The position numbers and the translations under genes are program-made. Below the pieces are notes generated by a model. That model worked only from the letters and a program-made list of their open reading frames with translations. It was not told where the DNA came from and ran no database searches. 64,000 nt of DNA from contig NC_044573.1 of NCBI RefSeq assembly GCF_901933205.1, forward strand, positions 58,468,493-58,532,492, read 5' to 3'. Numbering within the stretch: position 1 is the first letter of the stretch; each line of letters starts with the position of its first letter. Source of the stretch: Camarhynchus parvulus (Eukaryota; Chordata; Aves; Passeriformes; Thraupidae). Positions 26,801-40,370 of this stretch are shown in pieces.

Positions 26801-29620
26801 CTATTCCTCTTCTCTTCCTCTCCCCTCCCTGCCCCGAAAAGCACTAAAGTTACAAGCTTATAGTAAATTGAGCTCATGAAAGAAATCCCTCCTGCTGTGG
26901 GCATCAAATAAAGGCATTAAGTGAACATGGACAGACTGCTTCAGACAGGGGCTGTAACAAGTTTCCCTTGCTTCTCCAGTATAAAGCCAAGTTCTCTGTA
27001 TAACTTTGATTATGAAAACCTGGACCCTTGAAGATGCAAAACCTTTCTTGTTTTCCATCGAGCAAGTTTGTACCACCCACTGCTATTCTGTTTAAATTTA
27101 ATCAGTTAAGATGTGTGACTTGATATTCTCAGTTTCTTTTATTGTTGGAACAGTATCATAGGGATGTGTTTCTAGGGTGACTGATTTTGCTTAGCTCTAA
27201 GGAATTTTCTGGAGATATCTCCTTTTTGGCTGTATAATCAAATTGTGATATTAATTTTGAGAGTGGTATATAATGATTTTTTATTAGTTTGTTCATGTCT
27301 TTCATGCATTTCTGCATATTTTGAAAAGTAAAACAAAAAAGTGCAGGAAGTATAGTGGCTTCCCTATAACTTCTTTGAAGATTTGTATATAAAGTATTAT
27401 AAAATTGTTTTAGCTACTTTCTGAGAAAAAGTTGGTTCTTTCAGAGATGTATGAAAAAAAAATCACCACCATCTCTGTTACTTATGAAACCTCCCTTGCG
27501 AATTCAATAAGCTGTGTGGATTGTTATTCTCTGATCAGCAGAAGTTCCACTTTTTCTCAGGGAAAGTTGAGTTTGGTTTTCTAGATATTGTTCATTTTTG
27601 ATTTTGATAATAAAGTTTTACATTATTATGTTAATAAGACACCTACTATTTGGAAACAACAGGAACATTTCTGTGTGAGAAAGCTGATGGCAAAATGTAA
27701 TTTCATTAGTAGCAGCTTCATTAGTATGCTAGTTCTAATGTATGGCTTTAAATAGCAAATTCTTTAATCTCAACAGTCAAATGGAAACCTACCTTTCAGA
27801 GGCCTGTTACCTCTGAGATAAATAGTACTTAGATAATATGTAATACTCTTTCACAAGCTTTAATAGTAGTATTGAAACTTGAAGGGTTTTATAAAAAGTG
27901 GTAGAAATTATTACATTGTAATGTAATGTACAAGTTATTACATAACTGTAATACTTAAGCTTGAAATGTATTCAGAAGTCTCTAGAGTAGCAGTAAAGGT
28001 ACTAACTTTTCATTTAATTCCCCATTGGGGGAATGCTTTGATTTTAGATAGTAAAGTGCTAAGTGATGAACAAAAAACCCCCACACACTATTGTAGCTAC
28101 TTTGGTCTCAAGATGCTTAATGTGAATTTGTAGGTAGTTCAAAGCTCCTACGTCTAGGCTTCTTAGTAGGATAACTGTGAAGATGGTGTTTCCTTTGGGT
28201 CAGTTTTGCTCATCTCTTTGGCCAGAATGGCTTCTCTTTTATATTTAGGTCTCTATTACTTTCCTTTTTTTCTTTCATTCATATTAGGGATTGGTTTAGT
28301 TTAACTGTTTCTGACTGCCTATGGATGTGCTTTGGAAACCTGGAGGCAAAGTGTTGCTGCTGCCTTGTGATCTAAACTAGTTCTCAGTCAGCTTCAAATG
28401 CAGTTTAAAGTGCTGTGCAAGTTAATTGCATCAAGCCTGAGCTTGATAACCTTCTTGACTCTTTTTGGGCACAGGTGGGAGCAGTGGAGTTCAGCAAGAG
28501 CTGAACTAAGAGCCTCCTGCCTCTAATGCCACGTATTGAAGATAATCATAATGGAGAGGGTTCCCATGTTATAAAGATATAAATGTGATTGTAACTAACT
28601 GCTAAACTTTAGGCCAGAAAAACAGACCATCAATTTAAAATTAATTGTTTTCAGAAGATTGTAAGTAAATACCCATGATGGATAATGAAATCTAACTATT
28701 ATAAACTTTTATTGGACCCTTGTATGCTTATTTTTGTTGTCTCACTTCAATAAATTGGAAAAAAGTAGTTATACTGCATTTTAAAGCAATGCAACACAGT
28801 ACAGTGCCACACAGATAACAACACTTGTTTATTCTAATTAAATATTTTTCAACAAATACCAATAATGTTGAAAGGTTATTATTGCATATCCTGTTGTAAC
28901 AGTATTATGATTTATCTTTCATTTCACTGAAGGAAGAGTAAGCAGAAGGGATGAGAATATAAGAGTATAAGAGTTACATATGATTTTATGTTGATTGGTA
29001 TGAACTTCTTATTAAGAACCCAGTTTTACCTTAATTCAAAATGTGTGCTCCCCAGCATTATTAGTAATTTCAACAATATCACTGACTTACAATTTCACAA
29101 TTTTTTATACTCACTATCGTGCTCACCTTCCTTTTATACCTATTCTTTGGTAATCTTGCTCTTTTCATTTCTTCCAAGAATTTATTTTAAGTTCGTAAAT
29201 GTCACCAAACACTAGGGGGGTTGTACCTACCAGTTTTACTAGAAAAGGTGGTTGCTCTTCTGAAAATTCATTTTCTGGGTCTGCTAAGGAGCTCAGTAAA
29301 GAGAAAACTAAAGTTACCTCTGAAATAATCTTGGCCAATAACATTAAGAATACCTTATAATAAAACAAATGCCTTTCAGTGAGCACACTTGAAATTTTAT
29401 CAAGGAGAAGGAAGCCATAGATCTTTTATCTGCAGAACACTAAGTTTTAGCTTACTGGTCTTACTTGTGAACTCAAAATTTGAAAAGAAGTATGTCTTTA
29501 ACCCTGCTAAATTTAATAATCTACAAGAGTTTATGAACTACTACAAATTACTGCAAATAATTAGTCAGTAAAAGTAGTGATGCTGCATATCAAAACTATT
29601 TTTATTGTTGCTTCTTTTAG

Positions 29621-30090
29621 TGTCAGTTGTGATAATGACAACTGAAGTTGGTTCAGAGACTGAAGTAAAGAAGGATTCTGAGCAGCTGGGACCAGACAAA
29701 ACCAAGGACAAGCCTGAAGAAACATCAGAGACTCCAGGAGATCAAAAGTCCAGGGAAACATCCTCTGGAGAAACTCAAGATTCTTCTGTCACAGCACCAA
29801 CCAGCCAAAGTAGTCCAAGTACCCAGAAGAAGGAAAAATCTTCGCCTGAAAGCAAGGGTATTTCTCGTTTCCTTCCCCCTTGGCTTAAGAAACAAAAGTC
29901 CTACACCTTGGCAGAGCCCAAAGATGAGCCCAAGAAGAAGGCCACAGGGGAAGAGCAAGTAGCTGAAGAAAGTGAAAGCCAGGCACTAGAGGGGGTGGCT
30001 CAGCCGAGAAAGAGCTTGGAAGAAGCAACTGAAAACCGGCAGAATGCTAAAGCAGATGACAAACACTCAGTTAGCAGTGCTGAAATACAG
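29621..30090 (+). CDS. EPB41L2: EPB41L2 first coding exon: initiator ATG and N-terminal head
   Basis: The acceptor follows a T-rich tract ending in AG at 29620; the donor is GTATGT at 30091. The ATG at 29635 has A at -3 and begins MTTEVGS, the expected 4.1G start. The open frame runs a few codons further upstream, but the family start decides the choice. It encodes residues 1-152 and ends in phase 0. The composition is low-complexity, rich in Glu, Lys, Ser and Thr, and likely disordered. The one conserved island is GISRFLPPWLKKQKSY at residues 75-90, a motif seen near the head of 4.1 proteins. The exon ends SSAEIQ, resembling the SSAETQ that ends the corresponding head segment of 4.1R. Head regions of this family vary most between paralogs and are commonly spliced alternatively. 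Confidence 0.94.
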
Positions 30091-31104
30091 GTATGTGTGG
30101 GAAGGCTCACAGGTACTTTGAAGCAATTTTAATGAAACCTGATTAATGAATTATGTAATTCATGTAAAGCTTTGTTAGGATCATATTGGGGAAAAAATGA
30201 CAGCTATTCGAGTTGCTAGGTTCCAGTCCTGCTTTTTGTGAAGTTGCATGTCAGCTCTTAACATTCATATTCTAGGGTGGCAAAGGCAGATAGAGAATGT
30301 TTTGTATGAGGAGGGGCTGGGACAGTTGACACTGGTCAGCCTGAGGAAGAGAAGGAGGAAGGGGAATCTTATCAGTAAGTATTAATACCTGAATGGAAGG
30401 AATGCTGAGGAGCCAGACCCTTCTCAGTGGTATGCAGTTAGATGACCAAAGGCAAGGGACCCAAATTAAACCCATGAAATTACATATCAAATCACAAGAA
30501 AATCTTTTTTACTCTGATGGTGGCAGGACCTTTCCTTGGAAAGGGATGTAGCCAGGTGGTGGTGGGGCAGATTATTGGCCTCCTAGGGTGGTAAAGGGGG
30601 TGAGTCAGACATTGGAACAGATCAACCAGAGATATTGTGGAGTGTTCCCCTGTGAAAATATACAAAACCCAACTGGATATGGTCCTGGGCAAATTGCCCT
30701 CTGTGACCCTAGGGGCATTGGAGTAGATCTCAAGAGATCTCTTCCAACCTCAACCATTCTGTGATTCTGTATCACTTAGCTTTCATAAGCACTGGGGTTT
30801 ATAGTATAACTCCTGGAGCTTCTTAATAAATTTGTTTCTCTTTGGAAGAAAGCCAGTAACTCACATTAAAAAAATGTAAATCTTATTTCAAGGAAAGGGG
30901 AAAAAAGGCACCTCCTCTGGTTTGACAGCCAGAATATCTGGTCCCTAAAAGAAGACCTTAGTGTGCTTATGCTGGTTATTGTGTTTCCAGTATGTGCATA
31001 ACTTTAATGAATGGTTACTGACTTAGTTATTAGTAGCTTATAAAAGGAATGAACAAGTGTAAAATATTCTCCTTCCTGAGTTTGTTTAACTGTATTTTAT
31101 ATAG
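30091..31104 (+). other. EPB41L2 intron between coding exons 1 and 2 (1,014 bp)
   Basis: GTATGT...ATAG borders. Almost half of the intron is the sense CR1 tail at about 30295-30770. The rest is unremarkable AT-rich sequence. Confidence 0.9.
30295..30770 (+). mobile_element. CR1 LINE 3' end, sense orientation
   Basis: The sequence follows the CR1 order: GGGCTGGGACAG-like segment, CTGAGGAAGAGAAGGAGG, ATTGGAACAG, then TCTCTTCCAACCTCAACC. It ends in the CR1 terminal repeat ATTCTGTGATTCTGT at 30756-30770. It inserted in the same direction as EPB41L2, 205 bp after the first coding exon. It is 5'-truncated, with no intact coding. Confidence 0.9.
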
Positions 31105-31317
31105 CCTTCCAAAGAAGATGGTAAAGAAACAGAAGTAGAGGAAGTTGCAGAGAAAAAGGAAGAAGCACAAGAAGAAAAAGAAAAAAGGGAGACAAAAGAA
31201 GTGCAGACAGCTGAAATTAAAATAGATAACATTCCTAAGAAGTCTCCAAAGAAAATCAAAACTGTGCAGTGTAAGGTGATGCTTCTGGATGGCACGGAAT
31301 ACAGCTGTGACCTAGAG
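31105..31317 (+). CDS. EPB41L2: EPB41L2 coding exon 2: end of the head and first FERM strand
   Basis: This 213-nt phase 0-0 exon encodes residues 153-223. It is preceded by TTTTATATAG and followed by GTAAGG. The first two thirds are very rich in Glu and Lys, probably helical or disordered. A KETKEVQTAEIK-like stretch resembles the 4.1G head just before FERM. From residue 206 (VQCKVMLLDGTEYSCDLE) the ubiquitin-like F1 lobe begins. This is the usual 4.1-family layout, in which the head-to-FERM border falls inside an exon. Because the exon is a multiple of three, skipping would keep frame but remove the first FERM strands. Confidence 0.94.
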
Positions 31318-33650
31318 GTAAGGCATCAAATCGTTATATAAAGAGCTTTTACTGTAGGGAAAAGAAAACTTGCTTTCATTGTACCTAGTGTTTAACACTA
31401 TCACTAGGACTAATTTAACGTTTCAGTTTAAGATTCTATCTTTAAAACCATATCAGTTTATTCTCAGAAATGTCCTCTGCTGATTATTTGACAGCTCAAA
31501 CTTGATTATTTTTCTAAAACATTAAGGTTTTCCTGAACATAGTGGGGACATGTGCTGATAAAGTTTTCTTGAGTTCATTAATTTGTTTTAAAGGTATCTT
31601 AGCTGGAGATAATTTCTTTTAACCTTTAAAGTTTAAAAAGTTTAAATTTTTCTTCAGAAAGAAAAATTCTATTACAGCTATAAAACACATATTTGAAATT
31701 CTGTTCTAGTTCCACATTTTCACAAAAATTGACTGCAGCGTAGTAACCCTGGAGTAGTTGTTGGTTTGGGATTTTTTTTCCACATAAATCGGGATGTTTA
31801 AATCTGAATGGCATCTCTGTTTTAATTAAAGGCTATGTGAGTTTTATCGTCCTGGGCTTTTTCCCCAACCTAAAATGAGACTTAAATGCAGTGGTGGCTT
31901 ACCACAGATCTAAGAATATACCATTTTGTATTTATTACTCAGTATTTTAAATCTGTCATGATCCAGTTATGTCATTTGCCAAGAAATAAGTTTTCTCATT
32001 ATTTGCAGTAAGAGTTTCCTGTAAGAACAATAGTAAAAGTAATTTAAGAGGGGAAAAAGTCGTGAAGAAACAATTTGTTTTATATGTTAATTTAAATTAT
32101 TTATAGGACATGAGCAGTGCTGACTGCAATTTTATGGATGAATTCCTGTTCTTAAATACATGTAGAGTTTTTTATGCTCTACTGCCATATCAAAATACTT
32201 AAAATCTCAGAAAGCTATATCAACTGATAACTGAAATTTCAGTTTGTGCTTTCTGCAAAAGATCCTAGTATATTTCTGATACTCTTTTTTAGTGTTCCTT
32301 CAATATTTAGTGTTTGGGTAAATGTTGGTTTATTTCTGCTTTTTCAAAGTTACTGAAATGATATAAGAATTAAAAAGCAAAGAAACAAAATTTTTGCAGT
32401 CAAAGCCCAGTTTACTTTGGTTGACTTCCTAGTTACATCAGGTTTTAGTTTGGGGCAATTGTCATGATTTTCACATTCCTGATGCCTCTTCCACTATACC
32501 ATGGGCTATAAACCAGCTTCTTTATATTTAAAATATATATACTTGCTAATGGCAAAGTAAAGCTGAAAAATACCTTGTTTTCATTTATGTTATATAACAG
32601 CTTTTGGTAGAATCCTGTGTTTTTCTAATATTCATTCTAAACCTTCATGATAATCAGTAATAAAATCTGAGCTAATACACTACTGGGGATTTTTCTGTTT
32701 GACTTGCAATCCTATCCCTTTTTCCTTTTAGAACTGCATCAATTTGTAGTCACATAAACTAAAAGGAGTGTGAAAGAAAACAAAATATGAAGACAAAGCC
32801 TCATTAATTTAGTCTCTGTTAAATTTTGCCAGTTGTTCATTCCTACTGTATGTGTCTTTATATAAGGCAATAGCTGGGTGCAAGCATAAAAGGAAAGAAA
32901 GCCATGATGCAGTAGCTTCAGTTTCAGCACACAGATCAAGGCTGATCAGGATTCTCACCAGTAACTAAATACTGAGCATTTTGTGGCCAGTTAGTAGATA
33001 AAATTAATTAGTAACAGTGATGAATCCTGATATGAGGACTTAATACTTGAGTTCAGCTGTTGTATACCTTAGATTCACTAAAATCTAAAAAGAAAATCTT
33101 GAATTAATAGTAATGCTTTGTTTCTTGAAAAATAAGTGTTGATGAATTATTCTTAGAACATAAGGTATTTCAGTCAGAAAAACTTTACTCTTCCAGCTTG
33201 AGTATCTTCTAATCAGTAAATGGTTAATGGCAAAAGCTTGGAGATGTGATTTGGAAACTAATGGAAAAAGGGAGGGTTATGGCTACATGTGAGAACATTT
33301 GAGATGGAGAGACAAGTCCCATGTGACCTTATAGAATACACTGACCAGTACTCAGTGAGCTGGCTGATGTTCCTTCAAGGCCAAACTTGACCATATTGGA
33401 AATGTCCCAGTAGTTAGGGGAACTTCCTGGGATTTTTTTTTTGGGGAAGCAAATGTCATTCCTATTTTCAAGAACCTTTTTTTTAATGCCATCTTAGGTT
33501 CTTAAAATTCATCGTTTTGCGTATGGCCCTTTTAGAAATACAGTTAGATCTCGCTTATTTTTGCTCTCAGGAAAAAGAGGTTGCATAAAATCTCACCTGT
33601 TCATTATGGTTGTCCAAGTACCTGTTTTTATCTAGTTTTTTGGTGGGTTG

Positions 33651-33664
33651 TTTTTTTTTTTTTT
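33651..33664. repeat. Poly-T run (14 nt)
   Basis: Uninterrupted T run in the intron, read directly. It may be length-variable. Confidence 0.85.
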
Positions 33665-36600
33665 AAAGTAAGATAAATCCCTAAGAAATTGAGAACTTTT
33701 AGGCTTGTTCTGCACTTGTACAATTACAAGCCTGCACTTTAAGACTTCATACTGTCTGGAAGGGCAAATGAGTTCAGGTATAATATCCCTAGCATTTCCT
33801 ATTAACAGCTTCTAAAATAGCAGCTCTTTTGTTACTGCTCATTGAATTCTATGATGTATGCCAGTCTGACACCTCTCTCTTCATTTCTTTCTATTTTCCC
33901 TTCTTTTAAAAAGCACTCTTAGTATAGATTCAGATGCTAGATGAAGAGTTCTGACACGTTTTTTTTATTTCCATTCTGTTTTCTGTCCATCCTGTTCATA
34001 ATTTTTCCTGAGAGAACAGAATATCCACTGACAATAGTCTGTGTGCTTAGGAAGAAATGCCATTTCAGTAGACCAGAAACTGCTCTCTAAACTCCTGTCC
34101 ATGTGATAATTAGATTTCTATCCTGCTTATATTCCCTTTTGCTTTGTGAACTTAATTTAGTTTTAGACATATTTGTGGTTATGTTTCTTCAGCTCCAGTG
34201 ATTTAAAACATTTCAACATACTTAATTTTTTATAACACGATTTTGGATTTCGAATAGGGAAAGAAGGAAACATTGTTTCATATAATGTTTTGTACAAAAC
34301 CCAGTTTTTACCCATATACAACCACCCCCTCCCCCACTTTCCATTCCCCTCCAACACTGAAGCTGATTTTATTTCTTATTTTGCAAAGTAACATTTGGTA
34401 CATAGTAAATTAGAATGATTTCTCAAAGATGACTGAAATAGATTTTTTTTCAAGCTTAAAAAATTGATATTTCAATTCAGGAAACTATTGGTGAGCTTTT
34501 ACAGAATATGTATAACAGTTGTATTAGAAAAGAAGCTACAGTTTTTGCTTAAGGTTGGTGTTTAATGACAGTTCATCTGGAATTAGTTTTTTTTTAAATG
34601 TATCATCTCTGAGATTTAGACTAGGCAGCAAAAGCTTTATAGAGGTTGTTCTGAACCAGGTTCTCCATGCTTCACTAAACATTTCTAGAAATATAATATG
34701 TACCAAGTGACAAGTGGATATCCTAACTTGCTGTGACTCGAGTTCAGCTGTATTCTTAAACATTTAAGTTCTGTAGTATGAAGCTGAGATAGGCAGAGGG
34801 ATTAATTTAAGTGAATTGGTGAAGCCCTGTGATTATAATGTGGCTGAAACAAATTTGTGTCTGTTGACATACTTGTTTTCTGTCCTGGCTACCACAGGTT
34901 GGTTTGTGTAATAATAATCTTTATATTCTCAAGAATCTTTTTGTCTTGGTATGGCAAGATCCCCTGTAAGCAAGAGGTTAATGCTGCATTATTGTCAGCT
35001 GAAAAGGACACAGGTGGAAGTAGGTTTTCCATAAAGAAATCTTAGATCGTGTCACCTTTTTGGTTTGTTTTTGTACTCTGGAATTTTCAGATGGGAGTTT
35101 TTGGTGCAAATATATGTAAGAAATGGAATATACATGTACTATTTAAGAAAAAAATCCAGTTAAAAACTCAATTATAGCACTAAAATTTTGCATGTATGTG
35201 CATTTTTTTTTCTAACTGAAACTAGATCAGTTTATTTTGGATGGATTAGGTACATCTGCAAAATTAGCATCTCTTATGTTAATAAAAAAGGGATTTTTTA
35301 CAATTTAAAGTCTAGTTAATATGAAATTGATGTAACTGCTGCCTAGTGTGGCATTTTCTCGAAATCTGTATTGAGTTAAAGCACCTTTTGGAAAAAAGAA
35401 GTATATGTGACATACAAGTTGCATTGAGAAATATATCAGAGTGAACAAAAGCTGGTTTCTGTGACAAAATATTCTGAAAGTGAATTCCTGTGGTGATTGG
35501 TACAGAATAGAAATGGGTGGGAGGTGCTCATTTGGAAAGACTATAGCTTTAAGATGGTGAGATAGTATACTTATATATGAAATTGTGGGGAAAAAAGGAA
35601 AGTTCACTCCTGGTGAATTAGCATGTTTTTAATAGGATATTAAAACATCTTTGCAAACGACTGTAATTTGATGCTGTTCTTCCATAGTTCAGAATTTGTC
35701 ATTAAATATTGCTGTAGGAGTACAGGTACATTTGAACCTTTCTTGTTTCTTTGCCACTTGGGTTTTATGTATTGGTAATTACTTTAAGGTCTTCTTTGCA
35801 GCCACCTAGTGTTATTTGACAGTGGAGTTATTTCTTCTGGCTTGTTTTTGCATGTCTTTCACATTGCCTCAGGCATGCCTGACATAGTTATCTTTAGATT
35901 TCAGTATAAAGCAAGTCTCAGATATTTGTCTTTTTGATGTTGCTTTGTAAATTAATTTATCACCTCTGAGAGTCATCTATTCTTTCCCTGAGAACTCTTT
36001 ATTTTGCCTTAGTAGATCTTTGAGTAATGTGAACTTGACAGTTTGAACTTAAAGTCAGTAATTCTTTATCTGTGGAACTGTTTGAACAGGTATTTCAGTT
36101 TCTTTTGTGATTATTTCTTTTTACTTCTCACCCGTCTTTGTAGTTTCATTACTTTTGAAGATGCAGATTTGAAGGACCTGGTCTGTAATCTTTCTGGAGT
36201 ATAGCTTCTCCAAATATCCTTGTATGAATGCCAGTGTAGATACAACAGCTAAGGTACTCCACTGTTGTCTGGAGAAGTCCATGACGTGAAAGCTAAACCT
36301 TGTACTAGGTGAAACCTGTTCTTCAGTTCTTTGTAATTTGAAATTCTCACTGTAGTGTTTTGTGGTTTTTGATCTTTCCCAGAAATGAACTGCATTCAGT
36401 TCACCAGTGCAGAGATGCCGATTGTAATCTTGCATGGTTGATAAAATGTGGTCTGCATCTTGGCTGCTTGCTCTGGGGAATTAAAATTTGAGTGGGAATA
36501 GTGTTAGAAACATTTATACAAGCCACTCTTCAAACTTGCTTTATATTGTAATTTTGGAACCTGTAAAGTTTTATAAGGCAGCAAAAATATCCTCCATTAC

Positions 36601-38059
36601 AATGTTATATTAAATTCCTTTAACTTTAGTATTTTAGTTCCTGAAGTCTGTAGGTTCCATATTAATAAAATAGATTGATTTTCTGGGCTCTGTTTCTTTA
36701 AAGGAGCCTTCTGAAATAAATCACAAAATAATATTGCATGCAAGTACTTTACTGAACAACAGGAGTTACATGTACACAATATATGCATTCATAGAACATG
36801 AGCAATTAATTGAATTATTTTAAGCTTAAAACTATTGTAACTCTTAAAGATAACACCTACTTAGCCTCAGAATCTTCAGAGTAATATGTGAATACCTGGA
36901 GAGATGGAAAGAGGAAGAAGCTATTGTTGAATATTTCTGGAGGAGCATGACTTAAAACAACTTTCACAGGCTGTGAATTGTTAAAAAACTTTCGGTTACC
37001 TTTCATTACTTTAAAGAGAGTTAAAGGAATAACAGCCTGTAAGTTTATCACAGACAGTTCTCAAGGTACTGAGGATGAAAGCTAAGGAGTGGTATTTACC
37101 AAAGACTGTGACTGAACATTTGTGCTAGCTTGAAATGACAGAACCATATTGAAGGATAAAATAACCTTAGTTCATGATTCAATAGTGTAATATTTGAGAT
37201 GGCAGTTGAGTTTTAATAGCTTGAATGTGCAGACTATTGGAATATTTAAGACTTAATTTTTAGGAGCAATTTTAATTTTTTTAGCACAGTGCAAATGATG
37301 TAATTTTGACCTTCTTCTTTCCTGATAATTGATCTCTATGGGAGGTGTAAATTACTAATATGTTACTGTGAACTACATGTATCTCTCGATTTTGAGGAGG
37401 AAATAAATTTGCCTTTTTCCTCCAATTCTGTGGTTTTGTAGAGAGATGTGAAGAAATTCTGTCACTGAATTTGGGGTCTGCAGTAAAGACTGGTTTAGAT
37501 TTTCTGTTTGAAATATAAGCTGTGTTTTAGGAGAGAATAACACAGTTCAAAGAAACAAAAAGAAGTGCTAAGTGCATAATGATTGGTAGTTAGAAGCAAA
37601 TGAAGATCCTATTTGGTTTGTTTACTGCATTCAGTCAGTGGTCTAATTAAATATTTATGACAAAAGGCATTTAAAGGATGCCAGCACTGACCGTATTTTA
37701 TGCACGTATGAACAAGTGAAATATATCAGAGTTGACACAGACTCTATGGTTACTTACAGTTTGCTAATACAAAGTAAAAATATGTTTGCTCAATGTACAA
37801 TTAAGATCAGTCTTTAACCCTGAATTAAGAAAACTCTGAATGAAGCTGATATGGAACAGATGTTTAATTGTAGCTGAGTTTTGATTTGCAAATCTTTTTC
37901 TGACTGCTCAGATGTCTAGTCTAGGTTTATTCAAGCACTAAGTGATCTGTTTAAAGTATGACATCTTTTATTTAGAAAAAGGAAAATAGGGATGATGTTA
38001 AATTTGGCACATTCTTAAAATATTTGTCTAGATTCAACAGACACCACTGAAAGTCATGT

Positions 38060-38560
38060 TTATGAGTGAAGTCATCTCAGTCCTTGGGGATTTTTTGCCT
38101 TCCTCTGCACCACTGAGCATGGCTCCTTGCCAAGGGCTCCTTTGGGCCATTCTGCCTATGTTCTTTCCCGCTGCTTTTGTGCCTTCAAGGCGCCACTCAT
38201 GCCCTTCCTCTCTGCCTTTCTTTGCCACTCCAAGTTTGTAGCAGGAGTGAACTCCTGTATTCCCTTGGTTTGGTTTTCCCCAGGGTTCTTGTTTGTACAA
38301 GGCACTCTGGTTTGCTGCAGCATCAGAAGCTGGCACTTTTCAGTTCTCCCTGCATGAAATACAAGTGCAGGCCAGGCATGAGAGCACTTTTCATGCGTCA
38401 CTGGCCAAGAGGCACAGTACAGCAATTTTTTGCAGCCAAAAAAATATGCTTGTCATTGATATGCATCATACTTTTGAAAGCAACACAGGCTGTTGCTCAT
38501 CTCCTACACCTCTTCTCTTCCATTTGACCAATCCTTATTCTTCAGGTCTCAGGAAACAGG
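38060..38560. other. Unclassified GC-richer block
   Basis: The base composition changes clearly from the AT-rich intron, and overlapping open frames of up to 116 codons occur on both strands. I see no splice-site pair, protein family, or terminal repeats that I can confirm. It could be an old LTR or other interspersed repeat, but that is a guess. Confidence 0.3.
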
Positions 38561-39429
38561 GGCTGCCTGGTTCATATTCCAGCTTCTCCTTTCTGTGGCC
38601 TGGCCTTTGCCAGACTGCAAAGGATGTTTTGATTTTTTTAAACAAAACTGGGGAATGCTTTAGCCTTGGCTTGGCTACAGAATTGCGTTGTGTTAATGCC
38701 TGTGAGCACTGGCTCTTAAACCAATTCAGAAAAAATGAAATTCAATCTTTTTTCCTCCTGTAAATATGTGTCTTTGAAAATCTTTTTGGAGCTGAAAAAC
38801 TCCTGGCATTTCAGGCAAATACCAGTCTCATAGTTAGTCAGCTTCTGGGTACTGCTCCTGTGCTTGCCTGTAGACACTTGTGGTTAGTCACTTTGGAGAT
38901 GGACCCTTGCTCTCATGGGGTACTGTTGTCTCAAGTGTAATAAAATGTTTTATTACATTTCTCCAAGGGAGATGGTTCAATCATTTCTAAAAATGAGGAC
39001 AAGAAGAAAAAAAAATCTCTGGGGAAATAATAGGTATTGCACACTTCAAAAAGTCACTCGGTTTGGAAGCATGTCCTGCATTCGGCTAAGGGTTTGATCT
39101 CTGAAGAGATATGTGGAATTCTGCCATTCTGTGGAAACACAGATTAACTGAATGAACACAGTAAAATTAAAAACTGTACTTGTTTTTGTTGGCTTTTTTC
39201 CCCCCAGATTTCTTCAAATGGTTACATAAGTTTGAGATAATCCACATCTCTCAGACCCATCAGGTGGTACATGCCTCCTCCCCACACAGAGACATTCAAT
39301 GCCTGGGCTGGGACATGATTGCCCATTCAATCCTTTCTGCTAGTGCAGGGCTGGGAAGAAATGTTGAGATTTCCCTCTGCCTGTACTGCTACCAAAACGA
39401 GAAGGAAGGAAAAAGAATAGGATAGATTG

Positions 39430-40370
39430 TTTCAGGTGGAAAGGACCTCCAGTGGAGTTCAGCTGCCTGATGACCAAACCTTTAAGGGTAAGGAAGCACC
39501 AATGCCACAAGGGCTGACCTAAAGGTCATGTCCAAATGACTTTTAAACACTGACATGCTTGGGGCATCAGTCACCTCCTAGGAAACTATTACACTGGTTG
39601 ATCACCCCTGTGCTAAAGAAATGCTTCCTAATGTCGCATCTAAACCTTCCATGGTGCAGCTTTGAACTGCTTTGACACGTTCCCATGTGTCCTATCACTG
39701 ATCCCATGGAGAAGAGCTCAGCACCTGCTTCTTCACCTTCTTCAGGAAGCTGTAGGGAGCAATGAGGCCACCCCTCAGCCTTCTTTTCTCTCACATAGAC
39801 AAGCCCAAAGTCCTAAGCCAGTCCTCATAGGACATTCCTTCCAGCCCTTTCCCCAGCTTTGTTGTTGCCTTCTGGACATATTCAGGGACCTTCACATCCC
39901 TCTTAATTTGTGGGCCCAGAACTGTTTACAGTACTCAAAGTGTGGCTGTACCAAAGCTGAGTGCAGCAGGATAATCACCTCTTTTGTCAGAATGGTTGAA
40001 CACAGGGTTTGATGCATCCCAGGATGGGGTTTGCCCTCCTGGCTGCCCAGGCTCTCCCTGCTGGCTCACACTGAGCTGCTGCTGACCAGCACTCCCAGAT
40101 CCATTTCTGCAGGGCTGGTCTGTAGCCACTCCTCTCCCAGTTTATACTGGTGCCCAGCATTACTCTGTCCCAGGTACAGAATCTGGCATTTGCTAAATTT
40201 CATGCCACTGACTGCCCAATGCTCTGATCTATCCACATGGCTCTGCAGGGTTTCTCATGCCTTAAGGGAGTGAGTAGCACCTCCCACTTGGGTATCACCA
40301 GCAAACTTGCAAATGGTACATTCGACTCCTGCATCCCTATCATAGATAAATGTATTGAACAGAGCTGGTA
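39430..40370 (-). mobile_element. CR1 LINE fragment, antisense, about 0.94 kb
   Basis: On the - strand this runs from the C-terminal half of CR1 ORF2 into the 3' UTR. + strand signatures include AAATGCTTCCTAATGTC, GAACTGCTTTGACACG, CAGTCCTCATAGGACATTCC, GCCCAGAACTG..CAGTACTCAAAGTG and TGATGCATCCCAGGATGGGG, then TTTGCTAAATTTCATG. It reaches further into the coding region than the copy at 8187-8957 and looks like a different subfamily. Frameshifts and stops make it non-functional. Confidence 0.92.

Larger units (their letters stand above)
14291..29620. other. Non-coding stretch, probable EPB41L2 intron 1 (3' part)
   Basis: This is AT-rich sequence without recognised exons or clear transposons. 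It contains two strong inverted repeats (15403-15429 and 17790-17813), a C-rich-to-T tract near 17340-17370, and a TA run near 23764-23790. A GC-richer block at about 23420-23610 is unclassified. It ends at the T-rich tract and AG (29620) of the first coding exon. Confidence 0.5.

Noticed and set aside
36121..36435. 104-codon minus-strand open frame as a gene
   Set aside because: No family recognised, no supporting splice or polyadenylation signals, and length is within chance for AT-moderate intron sequence.
38060..38560. Retroviral LTR
   Set aside because: I could not find paired TG..CA ends, a TATA-polyA layout, a primer site or target duplications.
38293..38763. 156-codon open frame as a gene
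   Set aside because: Starts without ATG, overlaps other long frames on both strands in a GC-richer block, and shows no family features or splice context.
8187..40370. Intact CR1 able to move
   Set aside because: All copies are 5'-truncated and carry stops or frameshifts; none includes the reverse transcriptase catalytic core.
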